The notes under the pieces: model-generated
Told to the model about the DNA's origin: nothing
Databases searched by the model: none
Seen by the model: only the letters and a program-made list of their open reading frames with translations
Made by a program: the position numbers and the translations under genes
NCBI GenBank assembly: GCA_034359265.1
Contig: CP136893.1
Span: 20,592,001 to 20,656,000 of the forward strand
DNA length: 64,000 nt
Direction of reading: 5' to 3'
Origin: Canna indica
Taxonomy: Eukaryota > Streptophyta > Magnoliopsida > Zingiberales > Cannaceae
Part shown: positions 22,694-34,000 of the stretch, piece after piece
How the letters are laid out: each line of letters starts with the position of its first letter
How positions within the stretch are numbered: position 1 is the stretch's first letter

Positions 22694-24445
22694 ATGCCGA
22701 CCAGCAAATTGTGGAAGGCGATCGGCGCGGTGAAGGACCAGACGAGCATCGGCCTTGCAATAGTGAGCAACAGCTCGTCGCTCTCGGACCTGGACGTAGC
22801 CATCGTGAAGGCGACGCGGCACGACGAGTTCCCCGCGGAGGAGAAGCATTTCCGTGAGATCCTGAGCCTCACGTGCTACTCCCGCCCCCATGTCGGCGCC
22901 TGCGTCGACACGTTGTCCCGGCGCCTGGACAAGACCCGTAGCTGGACGGTGGCGCTCAAAACCCTCATCCTCATCCACCGCTTGCTCGTCGACGGTGACC
23001 CCGCATACGAGAAGGAGATCTTTTCCACCACCCGTCGCGGCACGCGCATGCTTAATATGTCTGACTTCCGCGACATCACCCGCTCAGACTCCTGGGACTT
23101 CTCCGCCTTCGTTCGCACCTACGCGCTCTACCTCGACGAGCGGCTCGACTACCGGATGCACGGCCGTCGCAAGCGCCGTGGCAGTCGGAGCAATATCTAC
23201 TTGGACGAGGACGAGGCTGCCATCGTCGCCACATCGTCCAATGTGACGCCGGTGAGGGAGATGACGACTAGCCGGATCATTGCCCGGACGCGGCGCCTGC
23301 AGGTCATGTTAGAGCGCTTCCTTGCGTGTCGGCCGACTGGCGCGGCGAGACACCATCGCCTCGTGGCCATGGCGCTTTACCCTGTGATGAAGGAGAGCTT
23401 CCAAATCTACTACGACCTAGCCGAGGTCATTAACATCTTCGTCGATCGATTCATGGTGCTCGAAATCCCCGAGAGCGTCAGCGTACACGAGATCTTCTCC
23501 CACCTCTCTAAACAGCTTGATGAGCTCGACCACTTCTACTCCTGGTCCAAGTCCGCTGGCATCTGCCGCTCCTCCGAATATCCCGCCATCGAACATATCA
23601 GCTCCGAGAAACTCGAGGTCATGCAGGAGTTCATCCGCGAGAAGTCCGCCCTCGCCCACGTAAAACGGCAGCGTGAAATCGAGGAGGACCACCACACCCC
23701 AGTCGGCGGCATCGACGCCCAACAGACCGAGGAGGAGCCCTATTATGACATGAACAGCATCAAGGCGTTGCCCGCACCGGAAGCCGACGCCGAAGCTACG
23801 AAGCAGGAGCATGCTGTCGTCGAGCTCAAGGATAACTCTCTAGAGAAGAAGAAGGAAGAAAAAGAAGAAGAGGTGAACTTGTTAAACTTGAATGAAGACG
23901 AGATCACAGGACACGAGGACAAGATGGCGCTGGCCTTGTTCGACGGGCACGTATCGGACGCAGCTCCGAAATGGGAGGCGTTCAAGAGCGACGACTCGTC
24001 GGACTGGGAGACGGCGTTGGTGCAAGCGACGAGCAACTTGTCGGGACAGAAGGCTGCGCTCGGCGGCGGCTTCGACATGATGGTGCTCGACGGAATGTAC
24101 GCCCAGGCGCATGCCTCCGCAGGGCACGGGCACGTTGGGAATGGAAGCGCGAGTAGCATCGTGATGCACCCGGCTTTGCCGCAAGTGCAGCCAATGCTGG
24201 CATTGCCGGCGCCGCCAGCGGTGGACGGTAGCGGCGGAGGGCGAGATCCGTTCGCGGCGTCGCTGATGGTGCCACCGCCTTTGTACGTGCGGATTTCGGA
24301 GATGGAGAGGAAGCAGCATCTGCTGACGGAGGAGCAGCGGATGTGGCAGCAATATGCGAAGGAGGGCATGCAAGGGCAATATGTGTTGGCCACGTTGCAG
24401 CAGCAACAGCGGTATATACCCGGTGGATATGCACGAATGTATTGA
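22694..24445 (+). CDS. ANTH-domain clathrin assembly protein (AP180/PICALM-like)
   Basis: A single uninterrupted exon encodes 583 residues. The N-terminal about 290 residues form an ANTH domain (KLWKAIGAVKDQTSIGLA, VAIVKATRHDEFPAEEKH, WTVALKTLILIHRLL), which binds phosphoinositides at the plasma membrane and links cargo to clathrin in endocytosis. The middle is acidic and charged (runs of E/K around residues 375-390). The C-terminal half has DWETALVQ, LGGGFDMMVLDGMYAQ and Q-rich segments, as in the plant PICALM5-type group. Length and the absence of introns are usual for that group. The start is the first ATG of the domain, 9 bases after an in-frame-neutral GACCCTGCC context. Third-position GC is very high. 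The cargo is unknown. Confidence 0.95.
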   Translation: MPTSKLWKAIGAVKDQTSIGLAIVSNSSSLSDLDVAIVKATRHDEFPAEEKHFREILSLTCYSRPHVGACVDTLSRRLDKTRSWTVALKTLILIHRLLVDGDPAYEKEIFSTTRRGTRMLNMSDFRDITRSDSWDFSAFVRTYALYLDERLDYRMHGRRKRRGSRSNIYLDEDEAAIVATSSNVTPVREMTTSRIIARTRRLQVMLERFLACRPTGAARHHRLVAMALYPVMKESFQIYYDLAEVINIFVDRFMVLEIPESVSVHEIFSHLSKQLDELDHFYSWSKSAGICRSSEYPAIEHISSEKLEVMQEFIREKSALAHVKRQREIEEDHHTPVGGIDAQQTEEEPYYDMNSIKALPAPEADAEATKQEHAVVELKDNSLEKKKEEKEEEVNLLNLNEDEITGHEDKMALALFDGHVSDAAPKWEAFKSDDSSDWETALVQATSNLSGQKAALGGGFDMMVLDGMYAQAHASAGHGHVGNGSASSIVMHPALPQVQPMLALPAPPAVDGSGGGRDPFAASLMVPPPLYVRISEMERKQHLLTEEQRMWQQYAKEGMQGQYVLATLQQQQRYIPGGYARMY

Positions 24446-25783
24446 GAAAGGAAAAACAAAAAACACGGATAATTTTGAAAATATCAGCTAGGATCCATGT
24501 TCACCATTTATGTAATGTACGTGTATAGAAGAACTGCTGTAAATTAAATTGCAGTAGAAAAACTAATAATATATTTTATAAATTTAAGGTTAAATTAGGC
24601 TGATCTTTTCTGAACTTTGCTGAAACTAACCTCTTTGTAATTATCGTGTTAAATGTAATTTGTGATTTGTCCATGATGTCATTAGTTGAAAAATTATTAA
24701 AAGACAAGCATAAAATTAATAATTAAATAAATATTTTAAAAATAAAATTTTAAAAAATTATTTTATTATTTAATATTTTTCACGAAACTAATACTAGTTG
24801 AATGTGAAAATTAAATATTAAGCACTCGTAGGATGAAAATATGAAAGAATAAGAGTTAAGTGATATAAAAGTATTTTTGTTATTAGTAAGCACATCACAC
24901 ACACTCAACTAATAATTTTCATTAGTATGAAAGATTTGGATAATTTTTTATAAAACTCAAGGAGGTTTTAAGATAAAATTTTAAATAGAAAAGATGTCAA
25001 TATAATTTTACTAAATCTCAAAAAAAATTAGTGTGATTTACTCAAAATTTAACGATAGTCCTAGGCTCACTCATTTGATCATATAAGAAAGTTAAGTCAT
25101 TTGGTAGATTTTTCCTATTTTTGTCTAGGTTCATTTACTTTCTATTCAGATTCATCGAATATGGGTTGCATCTATATGATTTATGTTTTTGAGGTCTAAA
25201 TATGAATGTATTTAGGAGCTTTTGAAAAAGTTTATTTAAGCACCAATAATAAATGATGAAAGAAAAGAAAAACTTGTGCTTTAGAGGGTTCGGTATTGAA
25301 AAATCGGCGACACTTGTAGGTGTCGGTTACCGGCGCCTGGTAGATGTCGGTATGCCAATAATTAATTTTATTATTTATTTTCTTAATAATATATATTATT
25401 AATATATAAAATATTATATATATATAATTTAAATTTATTATTGATATTTTATTAATTAATAAATTTTTTAAAGTTACCCGTGTATTTATATCGTTTAGAA
25501 GTAAGAAAAAATTCTAATGATTTGGGACTAAAAATATTATATTTATACTAATTAAGAATAATTTAGACATCTTTTTTTAATCAATATGGGATTATAATTA
25601 TGATATTATAAAATAATTTAAAACTAATAAATAAATAAATAAAAATTATTTTTTGGTAATTTTTTGGAAAAAACCGAAATCGGCACCAATTTTGAGTCGG
25701 CACCTGGGAAATTATTTGGGGTCAATTTTTTTTTTAAATTTTTTTGTTGTGCTTAATAATCTTGAGAATGTATTTGATAAAAT
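24446..25783. other. Intergenic 3' to the ANTH gene
   Basis: AT-rich DNA containing the presumed 3' UTR. Around 25270-25350 and 25680-25720 short GTCGG-containing phrases (TGTAGGTGTCGG, GAGTCGGCACC) suggest a fragmentary repeat. No gene was found. Confidence 0.4.
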
Positions 25784-26432
25784 TAGGACTGACAATTTCT
25801 GACATGACACGACACGATACGGAGTTACGCAGATTCGGATTTGGCTAAACGTGTGTTTTGATTAAACAGGTTCAACCCGGATTAACACGATTAAATAATC
25901 ATGTTAATCCGGGTTGAACCCGTGTAACCCGTATAAACACGATTAAACTCATTTAACTAAACGTGTTTAATCATGTTAATCCGAGTTGAACCCATGTAAT
26001 CCATATAAACACGATTAAACTCATTTTACTAAACGTGTTTAATCGTGTTACTGAACCTATTTAATCCATTTACCCATTTATAAGAATATATATATATATA
26101 ATAAAATAAAATAAAAAAAGTTACAGATGTTAGGTATGTCTTGTTATTAATAGTATTTCTACTGTGTTTAATTTTTAATTTTAGTAGCTTTCATTTTGTT
26201 CACCGTTGAAATTATGTTTATCGTGTTGTATCGTGTATATGTACATATGTACACGTTTAGACACTTTTAGACACGTTTACTTAAACAGGTTAAGTGTGTC
26301 GTGTCGTGTCAATTCGGGAATAAATGATCGTGTTCGGGTTTTCATATTCAGACACGTTTAACAAACGGGTCGGGTTCGAGTTTAACCTTTTACAACACGT
26401 TTAAACATGACACGACACGGATTGCCACCCTA
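25784..26432. mobile_element. hAT-like MITE with 8-bp target duplication
   Basis: The element begins TAGGACTGACAAT and ends ATTGCCACCCTA, imperfect inverted termini of the hAT type. A perfect 8-bp duplication GATAAAAT flanks it (25776-25783 and 26433-26440). Inside are ACGACACG subterminal motifs at both ends and an about 70-bp direct repeat (about 25900-26040) containing CGTGTTTAATC. There is no ORF. Confidence 0.88.
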
Positions 26433-27018
26433 GATAAAATTAATAAAAAACTATACATGGTGGATGTGCGAAGAAAACTTTTGATTGAACTTTACTTTCT
26501 TTTATTAAGTATTTTTTTTCATTTATCTGTTTATATTTTTAATTCTATAATTCCGATTTTATTATAAAAACATAGACATCAATGACGCTGATACGTAAAC
26601 TAATGATGATTATGATACAACAAATTGATAATGTGATAGTATATATGATTTAAGATATAAAAAACACAATATCTTTTTTATATTTAAAATATTGCAAAAA
26701 GTTATACAATTTAATTTACTTTGATATAATTTTATGTTCTTGCCTGAAGTCGAAGCAATGCGGTTCGATTCAGTGCATCTCCTGGTTAGATGCAACTTCG
26801 ACGCGAAGGGGGAGAGGGAGGATATATAAAAGACACTCCGACCCTCAAGTTAACAAAGTTATTAAACTCGAGAGTTTAAGTAAACTCGTAAGAATTTACC
26901 TTATATTAATTTTTTTTAAAAAAATATTATACTACAAAAATATAATCTAATAGAATCTGAAATTCATAATTAAGTAGTTCAACTCCATAATAAGGCACAC
27001 ATAAAGATGAAAGTATAA
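26433..27018. other. Intergenic, no gene seen
   Basis: AT-rich DNA with no recognised feature. A GGTTCGATTCAGTGCATC segment near 26761 resembles a tRNA B-box and could be a SINE scrap, but no A-box or duplication was found. Confidence 0.35.
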
Positions 27019-27719
27019 GGGCTCGTTTGATACATCGTATAGTACTAGCATGTATTATACTATTATTATACAGTGTTTGGTGCACATATATACTAGCATG
27101 TATATTACTAGTCTGTATTAACTAATCTGTATAATATAATATAATATAATATACACTATAATATTATATTATATGTATTATATAATAATAATATAATATA
27201 ATATATAAAATATAATATAATATAAAAATTATATAATATATTATATCATTATATGTAATATATTATATAATATAATATAGTATAATGTAATATATATAAT
27301 ATAATATAGTATAATATAATATAATATAATGTAATATATAAATTATAATATAATATAATATAATATAATATAATATAATATAATATAATATAATATAATA
27401 TAATATAATATAATATAACATATTATATAAAAATTATATAGTATATTTTGTCATTAAAAATATTTTATAAATTAAAAATATTTTATAAATATTTTTTTAT
27501 ATATTTTTTAATTTTGGCCGGAGGTAAAATGAGTATCCAAAATATTAAAAGTTTTAGTGCAGGCTAATGAAGAGCTTTGAGAGTGTATTACTAATACATC
27601 TTATGGCAACTTATGATGTACTATTTTTAGTGTAGGTATTAGTTAATACCCTTTCCAAATGCTGTATAGTATTATCCTAATACTATACAGGAAACTTATA
27701 CATGGTACCAAACTGGCCC
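27019..27719. mobile_element. Tourist-like (PIF/Harbinger) MITE with TAA target duplication
   Basis: The left end GGGCTCGTTTGATACAT and the inverted right end GGGCCAGTTTGGTACCAT match the Tourist consensus. TAA flanks both sides (27016-27018 and 27720-27722). The interior is expanded by a TATAA/ATAATAT microsatellite. Confidence 0.88.
27120..27420. repeat. TATAA-type microsatellite
   Basis: A long run of (TATAA)n and close variants inside the Tourist-like MITE; the purest part is at about 27345-27415. Confidence 0.9.
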
Positions 27720-27722
27720 TAA

Positions 27723-27986
27723 GAGTACAAATCTAATCCATACATAATAAATCATTCTAACTCATAAGTCTATAATAAAATACACACAATGACTCAAAGA
27801 TAAAATAAAAAAGTACAAGTTCAATTCATACATAATTATCATCAAAACATAATAAGATTGATCATAATGATAAAACTTGAAGTCAAAAGTCTCAAAACTC
27901 AAATCCTCCAACATCTTTAATGCTACCCGAGTTTATGCGAGTTTGTGCAAGTTCAGCCGTGTTCGATCGAGTTCACCCAGAAACAA
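27723..27986. other. Short intergenic stretch, no gene seen
   Basis: AT-rich, with a GCGAGTTTGTGCAAGTTC-like motif near 27936 just before the third Copia LTR. Confidence 0.4.
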
Positions 27987-27991
27987 GTTTG

Positions 27992-29598
27992 TGTTGGCCT
28001 AATGTTTTTTACCTTGGTTTTGATCTCGATTTTAATGATAACAAACATGGAACTAATGATGTTATTGAGAAAAATACTTTCAGGTTCCAAGTCGATTAGC
28101 GCTCGACGTCTCCGATCGAAAAAATCGGAGAAACCAGCAAAGATGCTCGTCGATGCTCAGAATTCTTCAGTAGGATAGAGTTTAGGTTTAGGATATCTAG
28201 AATATGTTGTAAATCCTCATGATGATGCAAAGAACCCAAAATACCAAACCCGAACCCCATAATATGAAAAATCAAAAAATTAGAAAATAGCTCTAAAATT
28301 CACTAAGCCTGGTGAGCTCCTTGGAGGGCTATATAACCTAGACATTTTCTCGGCACCAAAAGTCTCGGTAATTATTCCTTAGGTAAAAACTAGTAAACGA
28401 TATATTTTAAATGATTTTTTGGAAGCCTTTAACCTATGTATATTTGACCCAGGAGATTATAAAATTTTCGTTTTATTGAATCCAAATGGGGTTAATCCTT
28501 ATAGAATATTTATGTTTTAAAGTTATTGACTTAAAGTTAATAAATGTTATATAAGTAGACTTAGCGAAAACGGAACCGAGAACGAACAAACGAGTAGAAA
28601 AATACACAAGAAATCAGCACTACCCAGATTCGGTCGATCGACTGGTCGACCGACAGAAGGAAAAAATGGGCAGAAGGCATTTCGGTCAATCGATCGATGC
28701 CCAAAATGTGCAGAATGCCTTCGATCGCTCGACAATTGCTCTGTCGATCGATCGATAATCGATCGGCAAGCGATCAGACGTCGCCAATGGGCAAAAAAAT
28801 GCCTGTTGACGAGCCTTGGTATTTGGGGGGTTATAAATATCCATCCCAAACTCATTTCTAGTCTACCATTGATGTTTCCAAGCCTCAAACTGTGATCCTA
28901 AGCATCTCTATAAGCTTTCATTGAGCCATCCTTGCAAAAGTCCTAGTTTTGATCTCCACTTGTTGATTTAGCTTTCAAGCTTCATAGATTCATATTCTCA
29001 AGGCATCAAGAGGACTAGGGATTTTCTTTTGGAGCCAAGTACTTGTTGTTTGATTTATTGCTCCAATTGTTATTGTATTTTGTTGTTTATTTTGATTGTA
29101 TATCAAGTGTGTAAACATAGGTTGCTATGTTTGATTGAGTTGGTGGTGGCCTTGGTGTTAAGGCTTAAATCCACTATTATAAACTTAGTTTGCTAGGACT
29201 AGTTGAGTTGTCCTTAGGTTGAGGTGGGAGAGTGCTCTCGGTAGGAAGGCGGGATATTTCCGGGTGTGAAAGTGCATTCGGTTTGAGAGCGGAGACTTTC
29301 TGGCGTAAAGTCTTCATTGCAAGAAAACTAATTAATCTAGTTAAACTAATTTGGAATTCCTAAGCGGAGTGCTTAGGTAGTGGAGTAGGTATTGGATCCG
29401 AACCACTATGAATCATTGTGTTTGCATTGCTTACTTTGCGCATCGATTACTTGACTTATTTTATTTGCTTCCACATTCATTTAGTAGTCGAATAGTACAT
29501 TAACATAAGTAATCTATAAAATGATTAAAATCGAAATTAAGTTTAAGATTAACAAACACACTATTCATCTCCCCTCTAGTGTTGCCATTTTACCAACT
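27992..29598 (+). mobile_element. Copia LTR copy 3 (solo LTR)
   Basis: It starts TGTTGGCC and ends CCAACT (expected CCAACA), with candidate duplications GTTTG (27987-27991) and ATTTG (29599-29603) differing at one base. It is colinear with the solo LTR at 9527. A TATAAATA lies at 28832-28839, and the TCGA/GATC-rich patch at about 28625-28770. The Athila-type element sits 16 bases downstream. Confidence 0.85.
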
Positions 29599-29614
29599 AT
29601 TTGGTGCGAGTCAG

Positions 29615-30718
29615 TGATGACATGTTTATTTTTCATCTTTTGGTTCTTATTTTCATGCTAAATTCGAATTTAATGCTTCCTAAATTGTGTTTATTGTTTT
29701 GTTTAACTTTTAGGCAACAAATGATGAAAAGAATTCGAAAAGAAGCATCCCTACACGTTTTTGGAAGCTGAAAATTGGAATGCAAGCTGGATTTGGTCGC
29801 ACTGCCTTGGACGTGCCCACGCCTTAGCAAGAATACATGTGATAGATCCAAAATTTATCATGTTTAAAGCTGAAATTTTGGGTCCATGATTCCATGCGAA
29901 TTTGAACAGTCTATTTGTGTCAAAAACATTAAATCAAGATATTTGGATGTTAGTTTATTGCCATGTAAGGATGATTTGATTTTTATTTACAATTCTAGTA
30001 AGGTTTGGAATTCTCCTATAAAAGGAGAATAATTATAATGAACAAAGGCCGACAGTAGTTTATTTTTTAGAATGAAATTGTTTGAGTTTGAAATGTGTGG
30101 CTGATCCACTTCTTTCTAGCTAAAGGGCGATTCGACGTTGCGGTTCTACGGATTGTGAGATTCTTCTATGCTCAAAGTCTTTATTTTCTAGTATTTCATT
30201 CATTTCCTGCAGAATTTATTCTATTGTTTCTTTTTAATTGTTGGTCTGTTACTAGATTATTAGAACAATAGCTAGTCTATCGGTATTGGCTGTTCCATGC
30301 CGGGTTTAGAGACAAATTAGTCAAGGTTGCTATTCAATCCGAATTAATGGAATATTTGAGTTAATATGACTTGTGAGATTGCTGTTCAATTCACAAAAGT
30401 CTATTAAATTGCTAGGAATAAAGAAACTCATCCTTAGCGTCTATGATCAATCCTATGATCCGAAATCGAGAACATATCTTTAGCTAGACTTTTCTCTCAT
30501 TGATTTCTCCTTAATTTTAATCACTGTTTTTAATTACTATTTTTTTATATTTCAGTTTGCATCTAATCAAAACCACCCATCTTTTTAATTCCTCCTTTTT
30601 AATTTCTGGTTTTGAAAGAATTTGAAATTAACCAGTCTCTGTGGATTTGACCCTACTTGTCACAACTACAAAATCTCAAGAAGTAGGTATTTATTTTTGG
30701 TGGATTCGACACCCATCA
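29615..30718 (+). repeat. 5' LTR of the Athila-type element
   Basis: It starts TGATGACATG and ends CACCCATCA, giving inverted TGATG/CATCA termini, 1,104 bp. The end lies five bases before the primer binding site. Confidence 0.8.
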
Positions 30719-30723
30719 AATTT

Positions 30724-30742
30724 TGGCGCCGTTGCCGGGGAT
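30724..30742 (+). other. Primer binding site, Athila type
   Basis: The sequence TGGCGCCGTTGCCGGGGAT follows the LTR. This GC-rich site is characteristic of Athila/Tat-lineage elements. Confidence 0.9.
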
Positions 30743-30784
30743 TGGTATTAATCAGTTTAATTCTTTTGTTAACCAGTTTTGACT

Positions 30785-31054
30785 ATGCAGGAAGAAAATT
30801 CCAGACAGGTTAGATGTGGGCGTGTCTTAACGTTGATGGTCAGATCTGATCGCACAGGAGAACTCGTATTTGATCATGAGATTGAGAAGACTGCTAGAAG
30901 TCTTAGAAAGGCGACCCAACAGCGAGGTAAACATGTTTCGACACCCTCATCTTCAACAGCAGACGAGACGTGGGCACGCCTTAACACTGAGATAGAAGTA
31001 GAACCAGAAGCAGAATCTGAAGCAAAACCAGTAAAATGGCTGAAAACAACCTAA
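30785..31054 (+). CDS. Short leader ORF of the Athila-type element
   Basis: An 89-residue frame starts at ATG 30785 (MQEENSRQVRCGRVLT) and overlaps the gag start at 31036 in another frame. It is charged and serine/glutamate-rich and matches no domain I know. It may be a non-coding leader that happens to be open. Confidence 0.35.
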   Translation: MQEENSRQVRCGRVLTLMVRSDRTGELVFDHEIEKTARSLRKATQQRGKHVSTPSSSTADETWARLNTEIEVEPEAESEAKPVKWLKTT

Positions 31055-34000
31055 CTTTGCACGAACTGGCTGCTGCACCTTTCAACCAACCATCATTATG
31101 CATCACTTACCCAGAACTAGAGGTAAACTTTGAATTAAAATATGGATTAATACATCTCTTGCCTATTTTCAGAGGACGTGAAAATGAAGACCCTCACAAG
31201 CACTTGAAGGAATTCCACGTTGTATGCTCAACAATGAAACCACACGGCATATCCGATGAGCAAATCAAGCTATGAGCCTTTCCCTTCTCCTTAGTCGATG
31301 CAGCCAAGGAGTGGCTGTTCTATCTTCCTTCTGGATCGGTCAATACATGGACAGATTTGCTGAGACTGTTCTTGGACAAGTTCTTTCCAGCTTCACGAGC
31401 CTCTGGAATTAGAAGAGAAATTTGCGGAGTTAAACAAAAAGACACGGAGACTTTACATGAATATTGGGAAAGATTCAAACGGTTATGTGCAAGTTGCCCT
31501 CAACATGGTATTTCTGAACAATTGCTAATCCAATATTTTTATGAAGGTTTGTTGTCCATGGAAAGAAGGATGATGGATGCAGCAAGTGGTGGTGCTATAG
31601 TGAACAAAACTCCTCAAGCCGCCAGAGAATTAATCTCCATCATGTCATCCAACTCACAACAATTCGGGCTGCGACAGGAACCTTCAAGAGGAGTAAATGA
31701 GGCAAATGCGTCTTCTCTTGAATAAAAAATTACTCATCTAACTACTATGGTTCAGAATTTGGTTGTAGGAAACACCTCACAGGTCAAAGTGTGTGAGATT
31801 TGTACCGTCATGGGTCATCTCACCGACATGTGTCCTACCCTTCAAGAGGACACACAAGAACAAGCTAACGCCGTTGGAGGATTCCCAGGTCCTCCACAAA
31901 AGAAACCTGATCCCTATTCAAACACCTACAACCCAGGTTGGAGGAATCATCCAAACTTGAGTTATGGGATAAGGCAACCAAATTTTCAGTAACCAAACTT
32001 TCAACAATTTCAGCACAAACCACCTGTTCTGCCACATCAATTTCCTTTAAGCTCAGGTACATCTCTTGAAGACATTGTTAAATCGCTTGCAATTAGTACA
32101 CAATAATTTCAGCAGAAAATAAAAGCAAGCATATAAGAAACAAAAGCAAGCACTCAAGTTTTGGAGAATCAAATGGGACAATTGGCGTCATCCTTAAGCA
32201 AGTTGGAATCACAAGGCAAGATGCCTTCACAAACTGTCATCAACCCAAAATAGAATGCTAGTGCAATGACTCTGAGAAGTGGAAAAGAGTTAGCAGAACT
32301 CAGTTTACCAAGACGTGGGCACGCCTTAGAGTCAGAAACTGAAACTAAAATCACTGCTAACCAGAAACAAGATGAAACAAAACAGCCAAGAACATTGATG
32401 ATCAAGCCCCCTTTCCCAGGAAGATTGGCCAAGTCTAAGAAGGAAAATGAAGAGAAAGAGATTCTTGAAACTTTTCGCAAGGTTGAAATTAATATCCCCT
32501 TACTTGACGCCATCAAGCAAATACCTCGGTATGCTAAATTTCTCAAGGAATTGTGCACTAACAAGAAAAAGCTGATTGATAATGAAAGGGTAAGTGTGGG
32601 AGAGAATATTTCTGCTATACTTCAAAGGAAATTATCTCCCAAATGCAAGGATCAAGGTATGTTTGCTATTTCTTGTAACATAGGCAACATTGGTATTAAA
32701 AGAGCTATGTGTGACTTAGGAGCATCTATAAATGTCATGCCATTATCTATATATACATCTTTAAACATTGGTCCTTTGAAAAAGACAGGTGTGGTAATTC
32801 AATTGACTAACCGATCGATCGTTTATCCTGAAGGAGTGTTGGAAGACGTCCTAGTTCGAGTAAACAATCTAATTTTTCCTGCAGATTTCTTTGTGCTTAA
32901 CATGGAGGAAGATGCTTCTTCCAACTCGTCTGAAATATTACTTGGGAGACCTTTCCTTAGCACAACAAGGACAAAAATTGATGTTCATGATGGTACACTC
33001 TCCATGGAATTTGATGGGGAAGTCATCAAATTCAATATTTATGATGCCATGAAATTTCCTAATGAAGAATTTTGTGTTAAAAGTGTTGATTTCATAGACT
33101 GCTCAGTTTAGGAAATTTTTAATTTGAGCAATGTGAATGTAAACTTGAATCTGGACAGATTTGAAAATGAACCTGAATCTGGATATTTTATTGATTTAGT
33201 GCAGGATGAAATGCAAGCAATTGGAACCACAAAACAAAATGTTCATTGCATGGAATCATCTAATTCTCACAGTAAACTTCTACCTTCTACTGTGCAAGCA
33301 CTCCAAGTGAAGTTAAAACTGTTGCCCGACCATTTGAAATACACTTTCTTAGGAGAAGGAAAACCTCTTCCAGTTATCATCTCCAACAAACTTAGTACTC
33401 AAGAAGAGCATGAATTGAACCAAGTGCTTAGAGAACATAAAGAAGCTATTGGTTGGACCATAGCCGACATCAAAGGATTAAGCCCTTCCACATGCATGCA
33501 CAAGATACTTCTCTGGAAGAGGACAACAAGCCTTGTAGAGAAGCTCAGCGACGTTTGAACCCACCAATAATGGAGGTGGTGAAGAAAGAAATATTGAAAC
33601 TCCTAGATGCCGATGTGATCTACCCAATATCGGATAGCAAATGGGTAAGTCCAGTGCAGGTTGTCCCCAAGAAAATAGGTATAACTGTGATTAAAAATGT
33701 TGATGGTGAGTTAATACCCACTCGAGTTCAAAATGGATGGAGAGTTTGTATAGACTACAGAAAATTAAATGCAGCGATCAGGAAGGATCATTTTCCACTC
33801 CCATTCATTGATCAAATGCTTGAATGTTTAGTTGGTAAAACTCACTATTGTTGTCTTGATGGATATTCAAGTTTTTACCAAATTCTAGTTTCATCGAAAG
33901 ATCAAGATCGAGAAAACCACTTTTACATGCCTTTTTGGCACTTTCGCATACCGAAGGATGCCATCCGGCCTTTGCAACGCTCCAGCCACATTTCAAAGAT

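Noticed and set aside
23743..24466. Minus-strand frames opposite the ANTH gene
   Set aside because: Shadow frames of a GC-rich coding exon with no domain of their own.
26761..26780. Possible tRNA gene or SINE at GGTTCGATTCAGTGCATC
   Set aside because: Only a B-box-like match; no cloverleaf, A-box or target duplication could be made out.
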